64,000 bases of DNA from NCBI RefSeq assembly GCF_046545555.1, contig NZ_JBHZTH010000001.1, positions 1,798,001 through 1,862,000 of the forward strand, given 5' to 3'. Origin of the DNA: Winogradskyella sp046545555 (GTDB lineage: Bacteria > Bacteroidota > Bacteroidia > Flavobacteriales > Flavobacteriaceae). Shown here piece after piece: positions 1-9,079 of the stretch. A program made the translations under genes and the position numbers. Positions within the stretch are counted from its first letter, which is position 1. The number at the start of each line of letters is the position of its first letter. Under the pieces are notes generated by a model, which saw only the letters and a list, made by a program, of their open reading frames with translations, was not told where the DNA came from and made no database searches.

Positions 1-157
1 TCCAACAAGCGCAAATGTCTATGATAGCTTAGGACAGGCTTATTTAGTGAGTGGTGATAGTTTACAAGCCTATATAAATTATAAAAATTCATTAAAGTTT
101 AATAATGGTAATAAGCGCGCAAAAGAATACGTCGATGCTTATAAAACCAAATCTTAA
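1..157 (+). CDS. C-terminal fragment of a TPR-containing protein
   Basis: The open frame runs in from the left edge (first full codon at base 2) and stops at 155-157, giving 51 residues. The visible tail, with SANVYDSLGQAYLVSGD followed by a second helix rich in Y, K and L, is a typical tetratricopeptide repeat. Tails of this kind end many Bacteroidota serine hydrolases and beta-lactamase-like proteins, but the catalytic part would lie outside the window, so the function is open. Confidence 0.6.
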   Translation, partial: PTSANVYDSLGQAYLVSGDSLQAYINYKNSLKFNNGNKRAKEYVDAYKTKS

Positions 158-195
158 AATTAAATATTACAATTTCTAATACTTATTATTAAAAT

Positions 196-622
196 TTACT
201 CTGCAAGATTAAGTTGCCATGAGATACCATATTTATCTTCGCACCATCCAAATTTTTTACCAAATCCATAATCGCCAGACTCATAATTCTTAAGCGGCAC
301 TATGACTTGGCCTCCATTAGAAGAAAGTGATGAGAACAGAGCTTTTATTTCAATATCTGACGTGCATGTAATAAAAATTGATACACCTGACGAAAATGAC
401 CATGCGTGTTTATAATTATTCTCAGAAACCATATATTCTACACCATTTAGTGTAAATATTCCATGTTTTATAAGTTCCATAGCTCCACCTGGTTCACCTT
501 TTTCGTATTTAGTTATGCTCTTAATTTCCGAATTTAGAAATATAGAGGTATAAAAGTTTAACGCGTCTTTCCCTCTTACCGTATTGTTTACCAACAAAGG
601 TTAAACATGTTGTTGTTTTCAT
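196..622 (-). pseudogene. PhnB-like VOC family protein, interrupted by a one-base frameshift
   Basis: This is a glyoxalase-fold (VOC, PhnB / 3-demethylubiquinone methyltransferase-like) protein. The long open frame (196-597) has DALNFYTSIF, a GGAMEL segment and the ending FGWCEDKYGISWQLN, but it begins only at TTG codons right after an in-frame stop. A second frame starts at an ATG at 620-622 and encodes MKTTTCLTFVGKQYGKRE, which is the missing family N-terminus. The two frames join if one base of the TTT at 568-570 is removed; the span is 427 bases, that is 142 codons plus one. The gene is therefore either a recent pseudogene or carries a sequencing error. Repaired, it would encode about 141 residues. 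The exact substrate of this family is generally unknown. Confidence 0.75.
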
Positions 623-824
623 TCTATTTAATTTTCAATTTTAAAAGATACCAATACGATCAAAGCTAACTCCGCAATATTTAATAATTTTTTGATAAGA
701 CAGCACACTAAAAATATTTTCTAAACCAGATGAAACAATCTGTCTTGGAATAAGTCTATTAGATTTTAATACTTGGAAACTAGTTTCCATTTTCGTTTAT
801 TTTCACTCTACTCTTCTTAAGTTT

Positions 825-1043
825 TTAAAAGTTTAAAACATTGCACCATTTTAAAAGGACTATTATCATCGTTGTGGCTAGCCCACTAATCATGATTATA
901 AAATGCCAATAATACATTTTAGCACCCCAAGTTTTTCGAACCTTTTCGCTAGTTTCCTTTTTGTAAAATTCTTTAAAAAATCTACGAACAAGAAAAGTAA
1001 CTACTATGAAGATTAAGAGGCCTATTAGTAAATTTTTTTCCAT
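825..1043 (-). CDS. small two-helix membrane protein, unknown function
   Basis: The 72-residue protein has an N-terminal hydrophobic helix (about residues 5-20, LLIGLLIFIVVTFLV), a charged middle (RRFFKEFYKKETSEKVRKTW) and a second helix (about 47-66). It ends with a lone Cys near the C terminus. I do not recognise the family. It stands alone, with about 200 bases free on each side, so no operon context helps. Confidence 0.55.
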   Translation of the reverse strand: MEKNLLIGLLIFIVVTFLVRRFFKEFYKKETSEKVRKTWGAKMYYWHFIIMISGLATTMIIVLLKWCNVLNF

Positions 1044-1221
1044 GCTTTTGTAGTTTTAAAATGTCACATTTATATAGTTTTACCCTATTTTAGGTTGTCA
1101 ATTTTACAATAGATCATCGTCCTAATGTATCTATTTTATATTTAATCAGTATAAAATATAATGACATGTTATTGGATTCTTAAACGACTAACACTAATTG
1201 ATAGTTGTGCTTTTAGCAATT

Positions 1222-1620
1222 CTATTCTTTTATATATTTTGCTTGGCATGGTTCTATACAAGGATAAAAAATAATTAAAATATTTCCATTCTGTTGAAAT
1301 GTATAATTAAAATCGGCATTAATACAATCAGGAGAATTAAAGGTCAACTCAGACGCAGAATAACTTCCTGAGGTCTGCCCATCAGAGCTTATCGATAAAT
1401 TGCATAGAGACCCATTAGAAGTTAAAGTGCCGTCACTTTCAAAAGTTATAATTTTCTGACTATCAACTGAAGCGAAAGTTCCATTTCCGCCACCTTCGTC
1501 TATTAAAACTTCAATTAATTTCCAATTCCCAATTAATTCATTATCAGGATTTTCTGTATCGTTGTTAGTGCAAGAAAACAAAAATCCAATCGCAATTAAG
1601 TTTAATAATATTTTTTTCAT
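1222..1620 (-). CDS. lipocalin-like lipoprotein
   Basis: The 132-residue protein has a lipoprotein signal peptide with the lipobox around FLFSC (Cys about residue 17), followed by an acidic linker. The rest begins with LIGNWKLIEV and contains alternating strand segments such as KIITFESDGTLTSNG, which is the pattern of Bacteroidota lipocalin-like lipoproteins. Four further Cys residues may form disulfides. It is likely anchored to the outer membrane. The ligand is unknown. Confidence 0.6.
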   Translation of the reverse strand: MKKILLNLIAIGFLFSCTNNDTENPDNELIGNWKLIEVLIDEGGGNGTFASVDSQKIITFESDGTLTSNGSLCNLSISSDGQTSGSYSASELTFNSPDCINADFNYTFQQNGNILIIFYPCIEPCQAKYIKE

Positions 1621-1658
1621 ACTTAATAAAATTTTGGATTTGGCGAATTAACTTTTTT

Positions 1659-2498
1659 TTATTTAGCGATAGTATATTTAATTAACTCATTTTTATAATC
1701 ATCAACTAAAGTTAAATCTCCATTTTGTCTGTAAATATATTTCCAATCAAAAGGTTCGTTTTCGATTTGGTATATTTTTGATTCCGAATTAGTTTTTATG
1801 AGTTTAAGTTTTTGAATTCGGTCGTAACTTTTTTTATAAATATTACCATCAGACATTTTTACAAAGGAAAATGTTTTTTTATCAATTCTGTCTTTAGATG
1901 ATTGTAAATACCAATAATGCAAAACTTCAGTTTCACTTAGTTCGCGTAATTTGTTTTGATTGTTAAAAGCTTTTAAAAGTGCATCAACAACACTCTCGGT
2001 TTTTATTTCACCTAACTTATTTAATAATTTTGAATACTTTTCTTCTTGCTGAAAGAGTGAATAATTGTAAAATGTTAAGGATACACTTTCAAGTTGATAT
2101 GCAGGATATTTTCCTCCAAAACTTTCAATTGCACCACCAACTTCTGCGCATCTCTCAATTATTGGCCAATAAGCCAACTGACTTTGACCTATGTAATTAT
2201 GAGAAAGATTAAGAATTGGTACAAATCCATTTGGATTGTAAGCTTTAATGCCATGAATTTCTAGAACTAAAGCAGTACGTATCATGTTTGATATTGAAAT
2301 ACTATCAGCCATTTTAATATCTGATGTATGAACTAAAATTTCTTGATCAATTTTATAAAGCTTACTCCAGTAATCACTTAGTTGGCTACCAGATTTTAAT
2401 TTATTAATTTCTTTACGATACTCATTAACTGGTATTTGAGCAAAACTAAAACTTATTGAAAATACCAATATTAATAAAATTGAGATGTTTTGTTTCAT
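1659..2498 (-). CDS. secreted hypothetical protein
   Basis: The 279-residue protein has a clear signal peptide (MKQNISILLILVFSISFSFAQ, cleavage after about residue 20). The mature part is mostly helical, with Tyr-rich and Trp-containing segments and a strand-rich C terminus (IYQIENEPFDWKYIYRQNGD). I do not recognise a domain. It follows the lipocalin-like gene's start by 38 bases in the same orientation, so the two may be co-transcribed. Confidence 0.5.
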   Translation of the reverse strand: MKQNISILLILVFSISFSFAQIPVNEYRKEINKLKSGSQLSDYWSKLYKIDQEILVHTSDIKMADSISISNMIRTALVLEIHGIKAYNPNGFVPILNLSHNYIGQSQLAYWPIIERCAEVGGAIESFGGKYPAYQLESVSLTFYNYSLFQQEEKYSKLLNKLGEIKTESVVDALLKAFNNQNKLRELSETEVLHYWYLQSSKDRIDKKTFSFVKMSDGNIYKKSYDRIQKLKLIKTNSESKIYQIENEPFDWKYIYRQNGDLTLVDDYKNELIKYTIAK

Positions 2499-2943
2499 AA
2501 TAAATACTAACGCGTGATTTTTCTATTGTAACAATATAATAGGTTTTGATTTACTGTCGTAATTGAAAGATAGTAATTTAGGCTTAAATATTCCCTTAAA
2601 AATCAGGCAATTCAGGGATTAAGCTTATTAGCTGTTGGCTATCTCTTTCTTTAAAGTTGATTCATTTTCTCTTAATAAAAATATTTAAACCAAAAAAAGA
2701 GCTTTAAAGAGTTGTTGTAAATAGATATCTATTAGAAATGAATTAGACCTTTTTTTATCTTTCAATTACAAAGTAATTTAAGCAAAAATCATTTTGATTT
2801 ATTGATTTAATTCTACTAAAAAGAATGTGCTTCTATTACTTTTTATTTTATGTAGTTTATTGCTAAGAGGTTAGATACAAATAGGTCTTAACTAAAGCTA
2901 AAAACTCCTATTCATTATCAGTTTTTATTTTTAGAATATTAAT
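2499..2943. other. 445-base gene-free stretch
   Basis: This AT-rich spacer separates the secreted hypothetical gene from the anti-sigma gene. I find no open frame with coding character, no RNA gene and no strong hairpin with a T-run. Its 3' part must contain the end of the anti-sigma transcript, but no clear terminator is visible. Confidence 0.5.
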
Positions 2944-3738
2944 TTAAGGAGTCGTATTAACCACTCCAAGTGTATACAATTGTTCCATAGTTGGGGTTTC
3001 GCTGCCACCTGCTGGTTCTAAAGTAATACCAAATGCTTGACTCTCGTTTGCATTTGCAATAGTAAATATTTTATTAGAATCTGTATTAAAATCTTTTATA
3101 GTACCCAAACTTGTTGGTGTTAATGGGTTTAAAGTTAAAGACCATACTTGCCAAACCTTGCCTTCGGGTGCATTTGGTAATCCTTCTGCATCTAAGTAAA
3201 TGGTATTGTCATTTTTGTTCCAATAGACTTTAGCATAACTAGAGGCATAATCTCCTTGGCCACCTAATGGTATAGCTAAAATATCTTTATCTCTAATAAC
3301 ATCAAGAAGATTTTTAGTCGCGGCTAGGTCTGTTTTAGCATCTTCTATCTGTATTTCTAAATACTGTCTTTCTGTCTCAGCGGCCTGCAGTTGCTCTTCT
3401 ATCTGAGTTTTATTATTAAGTGTCCACAGTAAACCACCAGCTAATAAAATAGAAGCAGCCCAACCAGTATATGAAATCCAATTTGGTTTATTTGGCTTTA
3501 GATCTACAACTTTAGTATTGGTATCATCTAACTGTCCTTTAATGGAATCAAAATTTATGGCGTGTGGAGAGACCGAAGCAGTCAGTTTTATTATAGATGC
3601 TTCTATTTCTAAGACTTCTTTAAGCAATGTTGGATGTTGTTGCAAAAGCTCATAGATGTCCTCATTTTCTTTTTCAGAAAGTTGGCCAGCAACGTAAAGC
3701 TCTAAAATACCAGATTCTATGTATGCGTTTATATCCAT
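2944..3738 (-). CDS. RskA-type anti-sigma factor
   Basis: The 264-residue protein has a cytoplasmic N-terminal helical part (about 1-60, starting MDINAYIESGILELYVAGQLSEKE), one membrane helix (about 90-107), a short coiled coil (about 110-150) and a periplasmic C-terminal domain with GLPNAPEGKVWQVWSL and FGITLEPAGGS, typical of anti-sigma-K factor RskA. It would hold the adjacent ECF sigma factor inactive at the membrane. The gene begins one base after the sigma stop codon, so the pair is translationally coupled. Confidence 0.85.
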   Translation of the reverse strand: MDINAYIESGILELYVAGQLSEKENEDIYELLQQHPTLLKEVLEIEASIIKLTASVSPHAINFDSIKGQLDDTNTKVVDLKPNKPNWISYTGWAASILLAGGLLWTLNNKTQIEEQLQAAETERQYLEIQIEDAKTDLAATKNLLDVIRDKDILAIPLGGQGDYASSYAKVYWNKNDNTIYLDAEGLPNAPEGKVWQVWSLTLNPLTPTSLGTIKDFNTDSNKIFTIANANESQAFGITLEPAGGSETPTMEQLYTLGVVNTTP

Positions 3739-3739
3739 A

Positions 3740-4270
3740 TTACAAAACCATTTCTCTTAACTGCTGTATACAGTTTCTATTCCTTGTTTTTACAGTGCCA
3801 ATTGGCATCTTTAACTCTTCTGATGTTTCCTTTTGAGTGTAACCTTTAAAATAGAGGAGCTCAATAACTTCTATACATTTCTGTCCAAGGTTGGCAACAA
3901 ACTTTTTAATGCCGATTGCATCTGTGCTCGTGTCTAAATTATCATTGCTTCTTATTATATCTACGAAAAAATCAGAATTAAGGTTTTGCTTAGATTGTTT
4001 AAATGCTTTAGAACGTGTTTTATCTATAGCCGTATTTCTTGCTATATTTAATATCCACGTAAAAAACCGTCCCTTTTTAGACGAGTAGGAATCTGCTTTT
4101 TTCCATGCTTTTATAAACACATCTTGCATTAACTCATCTGCAATATCAGAATCTTTTACAATGTTGTACACAATACCATGTATACTTTTACTATACATAT
4201 TATAGAGTTTTTCAAATGCAACTTGATTCTTATCTTGAAACTGTTGAACTAACGTTTCTAAATCTGTCAT
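3740..4270 (-). CDS. ECF RNA polymerase sigma factor (sigma-K-like)
   Basis: The 176-residue protein has sigma region 2 (about 20-90, with DIADELMQDVFIKAW and FFTWILNIARNTAIDK) and region 4 (about 120-175, with ELLYFKGYTQKETSEEL and GTVKTRNRNCIQQLR). It starts at an ATG and sits 1 base before its RskA-like anti-sigma factor and 71 bases after sodC. That arrangement suggests that the module answers envelope oxidative or redox stress and that sodC may be a target, though the target is inference. Confidence 0.9.
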   Translation of the reverse strand: MTDLETLVQQFQDKNQVAFEKLYNMYSKSIHGIVYNIVKDSDIADELMQDVFIKAWKKADSYSSKKGRFFTWILNIARNTAIDKTRSKAFKQSKQNLNSDFFVDIIRSNDNLDTSTDAIGIKKFVANLGQKCIEVIELLYFKGYTQKETSEELKMPIGTVKTRNRNCIQQLREMVL

Positions 4271-4341
4271 AAGGTTTTATTTCCAGGTCATCACAGCTTG
4301 GGGAAGATTAAAACTGAAATTCCTTAATGATTATTAATTTA

Positions 4342-4923
4342 TTATTCAATAATGCCTGCGCAGCCAACACGTGCTCCAGCAGCACCAGATGGTTGAGATG
4401 TTAAATCATCTACACCAATATGCACAATAACAGCTTTTCCTAAAATATCTTTTGTGTCGTCACCACAACCAATACACCACTCATCTGTAGTTTTAGTAAC
4501 AGTAGCTCTGCCATCTGCATTAGTTTTAAAGTTTCCTATATCACCTTTATGATATCCTGTAGCATCTCCCCATGCACCATGTGGTTGTGCCGTAGGGTTC
4601 CAATGCCCACCAGAAGATTTGCCATCTGCAGAAGAACAATCTGCTTTTTCGTGTATATGTATAGCGTGTTCTCCTTCTTCTAAGCCAGTGATGGTGCCGA
4701 CCATAATAACCATTCCATCTTTTTCTGTAAAATTTATTGTGCCTTCCACATTACTATCACTCTTTGGAGATAGTTCTACAGATAATTTTTTCTCAATAGG
4801 TGTTTCTGCTTTTACTTCTTCAACTTCAGTTTCTATAGTCACATCAGTTTCTGTCTTATTTTCTTTACAGGACATTACAAATACAATAGAAAAAGCGAGT
4901 GCTATTAGTTTTAAGTTTTTCAT
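4342..4923 (-). CDS. sodC: Cu/Zn superoxide dismutase lipoprotein
   Basis: The protein converts superoxide to oxygen and hydrogen peroxide outside the cytoplasm. The 193 residues start with a lipoprotein signal (lipobox VMSC, Cys about 19) and an acidic linker. All expected ligands are present: copper His about 89, 91, 107 and 168, zinc His about 107, 115 and 125 with Asp about 128, the disulfide pair Cys about 96 and 188, and the active-site Arg about 185. The gene is divergent from hemN and lies upstream of the ECF sigma pair on the same strand. Confidence 0.93.
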   Translation of the reverse strand: MKNLKLIALAFSIVFVMSCKENKTETDVTIETEVEEVKAETPIEKKLSVELSPKSDSNVEGTINFTEKDGMVIMVGTITGLEEGEHAIHIHEKADCSSADGKSSGGHWNPTAQPHGAWGDATGYHKGDIGNFKTNADGRATVTKTTDEWCIGCGDDTKDILGKAVIVHIGVDDLTSQPSGAAGARVGCAGIIE

Positions 4924-5013
4924 GGCTAGTTATATTAGTTTGAAGTAAAGTTAAGTAGATAAATGCTTTAATGCAAGCACGAAATTATTTGGAAGGATTC
5001 ATTTTTATGGGAT

Positions 5014-5027
5014 ATGACAAATATCAT
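5014..5027. promoter_or_regulatory. Fnr-like operator before hemN
   Basis: The 14-mer ATGACAAATATCAT has perfect ATGA/TCAT half-sites. Its centre (5020.5) lies 29.5 bases before the first T of a -7 element, TAATTTTG, at 5050-5057, putting it near -41, the usual place for an Fnr/Crp activator that touches polymerase. The same arrangement occurs before ccoS and ccoI. Confidence 0.7.
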
Positions 5028-5049
5028 GTTTTAAGATCCTTAGTAATAT

Positions 5050-5057
5050 TAATTTTG
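5050..5057 (+). promoter_or_regulatory. -7 promoter element of hemN
   Basis: TAATTTTG matches the Bacteroidota TAnnTTTG -7 consensus, 18 bases before the hemN ATG. No good -33 TTG is seen, in keeping with an activator-dependent promoter. The 15 bases starting here (TAATTTTGAATTATA) recur exactly in the ccoS promoter. Confidence 0.6.
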
Positions 5058-5074
5058 AATTATATATAAAAAGT

Positions 5075-6439
5075 ATGTTTCAAGCTTTAGTTAATAAATA
5101 TAATGTTTCAGGTCCTAGATACACTAGCTACCCTACAGTTCCGTATTGGAATGTAAATACTTTTTCTTTGCAAAAATGGAAAGACTCAATTAAACAATCT
5201 TTTAAAGAAAGTAATGATAAGGAAGGCCTAAGTTTGTACCTTCATCTGCCATTTTGCGAAAGTTTATGTACGTTTTGTGGCTGCCATAAACGGATTACAA
5301 AACGACACGAAGTTGAACTACCATACATTAATGCTCTTTTAAAAGAATGGAATTTATATATCGACTTATTTAGTGAAAAGCCAAAAATTAAAGAATTACA
5401 TCTTGGTGGAGGTACTCCGACATTTTTCTCATCAGAGAATTTAGAATACTTAATTACTCAGTTATTCAAAGTTTCAGAATTAGCAGATAATTATGAATTT
5501 AGTTTTGAAGGTCATCCAAACAATACTACTGAAACACATTTACAAACCTTGTTTAATCTAGGGTTTAGACGCGTGAGTTTTGGAGTTCAAGATTATAATT
5601 TAAAAGTACAAAAGGCCATAAACCGCATTCAACCATTTGAAAATGTTAAGCGCGTAACAGAACTAGCAAGAAAGATAGGTTATACTTCAATCGGACATGA
5701 TATCATTTTTGGATTACCATTTCAAACTGAGGCAGATGTAATTGAGACAATTAAAAAAACTAAGACTTTAATGCCAGACCGCATTGCTTTTTATAGTTAT
5801 GCACATGTACCATGGCTAAAAGGGAATGGGCAACGAGGATTTAATGACAATGATTTACCAACAGGAAATTCTAAACGTAAGCAGTATGAAACCGGAAAGC
5901 AACTTTTAGAAAAGGCGGAATATTTAGAAATAGGGATGGATCATTTTGCTTTAAAAAGTGACACGCTTTATGAGGCTGTGAAGGATAAAAAGTTACATCG
6001 AAATTTTATGGGTTACACAGCTTCTAAAACACAAAGTATGATTGGTTTAGGTGTATCTTCGATTAGTGATAGTTGGTATGGCTTTGCTCAGAATGTAAAA
6101 TCCATAGAAGCGTATTTCCAATTAATTAATAGAAGTATTATTCCGGTTTTTAAAGGTCATATTCTAAACGCTGAAGATTTAATTATAAGAAAGCATGTGC
6201 TAAATCTTATGTGTGGTTTTGGGACTTCTTGGCTAACTGATGAAATGAATTTTACTGAATTACCTGAGGTCTTAATTAAGCTTAAGGAGTTTGAACAAGA
6301 CGGTTTGCTAGAGTTTGGCATAAAGCAAATTAGTGTAACCAAAAAGGGTAAACCTTTTATTAGAAATATATGTATGGCTTTTGATTTGTTATTGCAACGC
6401 AAAAAGCCAAACACAAAGTTATTTTCAATGACCATTTAA
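5075..6439 (+). CDS. hemN: oxygen-independent coproporphyrinogen III oxidase
   Basis: This radical SAM enzyme decarboxylates coproporphyrinogen III to protoporphyrinogen IX without oxygen, so haem can be made at low oxygen. The 454-residue length is normal for HemN. The iron-sulfur motif is LPFCESLCTFCGC (Cys about 61, 65 and 68, with the HemN-specific fourth Cys at 70), followed by ELHLGGGTPTF and SFGVQDYN. It is cytoplasmic. A promoter with an Fnr-like operator precedes it, and a usp gene follows after 11 bases, probably on the same transcript. Confidence 0.93.
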   Translation: MFQALVNKYNVSGPRYTSYPTVPYWNVNTFSLQKWKDSIKQSFKESNDKEGLSLYLHLPFCESLCTFCGCHKRITKRHEVELPYINALLKEWNLYIDLFSEKPKIKELHLGGGTPTFFSSENLEYLITQLFKVSELADNYEFSFEGHPNNTTETHLQTLFNLGFRRVSFGVQDYNLKVQKAINRIQPFENVKRVTELARKIGYTSIGHDIIFGLPFQTEADVIETIKKTKTLMPDRIAFYSYAHVPWLKGNGQRGFNDNDLPTGNSKRKQYETGKQLLEKAEYLEIGMDHFALKSDTLYEAVKDKKLHRNFMGYTASKTQSMIGLGVSSISDSWYGFAQNVKSIEAYFQLINRSIIPVFKGHILNAEDLIIRKHVLNLMCGFGTSWLTDEMNFTELPEVLIKLKEFEQDGLLEFGIKQISVTKKGKPFIRNICMAFDLLLQRKKPNTKLFSMTI

Positions 6440-6450
6440 AAATCATAATT

Positions 6451-7284
6451 ATGAAACGAATAATTGTACCTGTAGACTTTTCAGTGCATTCAGAATATGC
6501 ATTAGAAGCAGCATCTCATATTGCTAAGAAATATAAATCAGAACTTATAGTATTACATATGTTAGAGTTATCTAATGCTATTATATCAGCTGGCAATGAT
6601 TCTTTACAAGAAGAAGCTGTTTTTTATTTAAAATTAGCAGAGCAAAAGTTTGAAACCTTTTTAAATAAACCTTATTTAAAAGGGATTGAAGTTATACCAA
6701 TTGTTAAGCATTTTAAAGTTTGGGGCGAAGTTAATGAGGTTGCAACTGCGCATAATGCTAACTTAATTGTAATGGGTTCGCACGGTGCTAGTGGCATAAA
6801 AGAAGTACTAATTGGTTCAAATACAGAGAAAGTAGTTCGTAACTCAGATATCCCAGTGTTAGTTATTAAGCACAATCCAATATTACTTGATTTTGAAAAT
6901 GTTGTTTTTGCTAGTGATTTTTCTGAAGAAGCTATTACATCTTATTTAAATGCTAAAAAAGCTATTGGTAAACTTGGTGCAAATATGCATTTGGTTTATG
7001 TAAACTCTCCTGATGGTAATTTTAAAAGCTCAACTGAAATTGACAAACGTATTGCTGATTTTCTAAAAAGAGCAGATGGGGATTTAGAAAACCTAGGCCA
7101 AGTAAATATAGTTTCAGATTACACAGTGGAAAAAGGAATTTTAAATTTTGCTAATGTTATTGGCGCAGATGTTATAGCTGTTGCTACACATGGTAGAAAA
7201 GGTTTAGCACATTTCTTTGAAGGTAGTGTTTCTGAAGATATTGCCAATCATTCTACATTGCCAGTAATGACCTTTAAAATATAA
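6451..7284 (+). CDS. tandem-domain universal stress protein
   Basis: The 277-residue protein has two UspA domains (about 1-140 and 145-277). Each carries a version of the ATP-binding signature: VMGSHGASGIKEVLIGS in the first, VATHGRKGLAHFFEGS in the second. Universal stress proteins bind nucleotides and help survival during energy limitation. Its place 11 bases after hemN suggests expression under low oxygen, a common pairing in Bacteroidota. Confidence 0.9.
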   Translation: MKRIIVPVDFSVHSEYALEAASHIAKKYKSELIVLHMLELSNAIISAGNDSLQEEAVFYLKLAEQKFETFLNKPYLKGIEVIPIVKHFKVWGEVNEVATAHNANLIVMGSHGASGIKEVLIGSNTEKVVRNSDIPVLVIKHNPILLDFENVVFASDFSEEAITSYLNAKKAIGKLGANMHLVYVNSPDGNFKSSTEIDKRIADFLKRADGDLENLGQVNIVSDYTVEKGILNFANVIGADVIAVATHGRKGLAHFFEGSVSEDIANHSTLPVMTFKI

Positions 7285-7325
7285 TTCTTGATGTTTATTA
7301 GTTAGTAGTTTTTTAAAATCAAGTT

Positions 7326-7357
7326 AAAACGCCAAGTCCTAGAGATTTTGGCGTTTT
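7326..7357. terminator. bidirectional terminator between usp and a membrane-protein gene
   Basis: The arms at 7326-7335 (AAAACGCCAA) and 7348-7357 (TTGGCGTTTT) pair perfectly over 10 bases, with T-runs on both strands. It serves the converging hemN-usp operon and the minus-strand gene whose stop codon begins at 7358. Confidence 0.85.
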
Positions 7358-7846
7358 TTATTTTAAAGCTTCTCTAAATTGTTGTTTTTGTTCAGCGTTT
7401 AAATCTAAATCTTGTTTAACAATCTCTTTAGTTGGTCGTTGTAAAAATAAATAAGCCAATAATACAGCTGCAATTATTAAATAGTATTGATTACTAGTTA
7501 TTATAAAAATTACGACACCAAATAGAGCAGGCGCTTCTAGCATTGCATATTTAATAATTCTACTTGTTTGATAATGGACTAACTTTTCTTGTAGCGTTGT
7601 TTTTTCTCTTACTCTCTTTAAGTTTTGCTGAAATATAAAATGACTTAAAAATGCTAATGTAATGGCAAAAACAGGTACAAGAAAAAAGAAAATATCTTCA
7701 GAATCTGAGAAATTGATTACAGCATTTTCTGTTATATAAAGCGCTACTATTCCAAAGACTAAAATCGCAATACAATACGCGTAATGAAATATAGTCAAGG
7801 TTTTTATAATACTCTTTGTTGTCTGTTGCTTATGAGTAGTATCCAT
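7358..7846 (-). CDS. four-helix membrane protein, unknown function
   Basis: The ATG at 7846 gives 162 residues (MDTTHKQQTTKSI...); an upstream TTG would add six residues but is less likely. Four hydrophobic helices are visible (about 15-38, 49-72, 100-118 and 120-138), followed by a charged C terminus (PTKEIVKQDLDLNAEQKQQ). The family is not recognised. It is the last gene in the same orientation as the cbb3 cluster, 38 bases after the flavin-binding protein start, and may belong to that transcript. Confidence 0.6.
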   Translation of the reverse strand: MDTTHKQQTTKSIIKTLTIFHYAYCIAILVFGIVALYITENAVINFSDSEDIFFFLVPVFAITLAFLSHFIFQQNLKRVREKTTLQEKLVHYQTSRIIKYAMLEAPALFGVVIFIITSNQYYLIIAAVLLAYLFLQRPTKEIVKQDLDLNAEQKQQFREALK

Positions 7847-7902
7847 TTGTATAAAGTTGAACAACTAAAATATAAAAAACCACGAGATTTCTGTTATTAA
7901 AT

Positions 7903-8352
7903 TTAATTGCGTCTCATTTTCCCGGTGATTTCATTAATATTAATTACAAAAACAATAGGTAAATCATTAGTATTAATTCTTGCGGAAAATTCAGAAATAA
8001 AATCGAGATCTCGTAATTCTTTGCGCATAATGACATCTTTTACTCCTAATGAAAATTCATGTAGTTGTGCTTTAGCATTACTGCCTTCGAGCTCTTGGTA
8101 GAAACCATGTACAATTGCCGATTGCCAATGGTTGGAAGATTCTATTTCGGACACTTCGAGAGCGACATTGCTCTGTTTTCTTAATGCTTGTATTTTATGC
8201 CCTTCACCAGAATAACAAATAATTTGGTTCTCTTTATAAAAATAGGTGATAGGTATTACAAAAGGTTTGTCTTGGTATATATAACCTAAATGACCAATAT
8301 AGTTTTGAGATAGAATACGTTTACATTCTTTTTCTTTTAAGGACTTTATCAT
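7903..8352 (-). CDS. pyridoxamine 5'-phosphate oxidase-like flavin-binding protein
   Basis: The 149-residue protein starts MIKSLKEKECKRILSQNYIGHLGYI and continues with PFVIPITYFYKENQIICYSGEGHKIQALRKQSNVALEV, the split-barrel pattern of the PNPOx / NimA-like family that binds FMN. Members are oxidoreductases or nitro-compound reductases; the substrate here cannot be told. It lies between the SafE-like gene and a membrane-protein gene downstream of the cbb3 cluster. Confidence 0.8.
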   Translation of the reverse strand: MIKSLKEKECKRILSQNYIGHLGYIYQDKPFVIPITYFYKENQIICYSGEGHKIQALRKQSNVALEVSEIESSNHWQSAIVHGFYQELEGSNAKAQLHEFSLGVKDVIMRKELRDLDFISEFSARINTNDLPIVFVININEITGKMRRN

Positions 8353-8376
8353 AATTATGTTTGATATTAAATTGGT

Positions 8377-9078
8377 TTAATGACATTGTGTACTGCTAGA
8401 GACTAAATCAACAATTGGAGCAGGTGAGAGGTAAGGAATTCCTAACCCTAAACCACGGAGAATAAACAAAAAACCAATAATGGCCACAAAAACTGGAATT
8501 ACTTTTTGAATCCGTTGCTTTATTGTACTATTCAGAAATTTACCTAAATAGATTGCCGTTGTCATTAAAGGAATAGTTCCTATACCAAATAATACCATAT
8601 ATAAACTACCATTTAACAAACTGCCAGTTGCAATAGACCCAAATACGGCCATATACACAAGACCACAAGGCAAAAATCCGTTGAGAAATCCAATAGTTAA
8701 AAATGTATCTGCAGTTTTCTTTTTTAGTGCCTTCCCTAAATTAGATTTTACTTTAAAAATCAATTTATTTAAAGGTTTAGATAGATTGTATTGGCCAACA
8801 GTTTTATATGGAATAATAACTAAAACAATCATAATAGTACCAATAACAATAGAAAGCTGTTGCTGTAAGTCGAAAATGTAAAAACTTTTGCCAATCATGC
8901 CAAACACCACACCTATGATACTATAGGCTAATAATCTGCCAAAATGATATATACCAATTTGACTAACTTTTTTAAAAGAGTTAGTACGATCTACAGGAAG
9001 CATAAACGCAATTGGACCGCACATGCCAACACAGTGAAGACTTCCTAATAATCCTAAAATAAGGGCTGACGTTAGCAT
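8377..9078 (-). CDS. SafE/COG2836-type membrane protein of the cbb3 cluster
   Basis: I choose the ATG at 9078, one base after the ccoH stop codon, giving 233 residues; an upstream start at 9156 would read through ccoH. The protein begins MLTSALILGLLGSLHCVGMC, with the HCxGMCGP signature of the family in the first helix, a second signature NGFLPCGLVYMA and about six membrane helices. COG2836 proteins are often linked with cbb3 oxidase genes and copper chaperones. A role in copper delivery to CcoI or the oxidase is inferred from that and from position, not from sequence alone. Confidence 0.82.
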   Translation of the reverse strand: MLTSALILGLLGSLHCVGMCGPIAFMLPVDRTNSFKKVSQIGIYHFGRLLAYSIIGVVFGMIGKSFYIFDLQQQLSIVIGTIMIVLVIIPYKTVGQYNLSKPLNKLIFKVKSNLGKALKKKTADTFLTIGFLNGFLPCGLVYMAVFGSIATGSLLNGSLYMVLFGIGTIPLMTTAIYLGKFLNSTIKQRIQKVIPVFVAIIGFLFILRGLGLGIPYLSPAPIVDLVSSSTQCH

Positions 9079-9079
9079 C

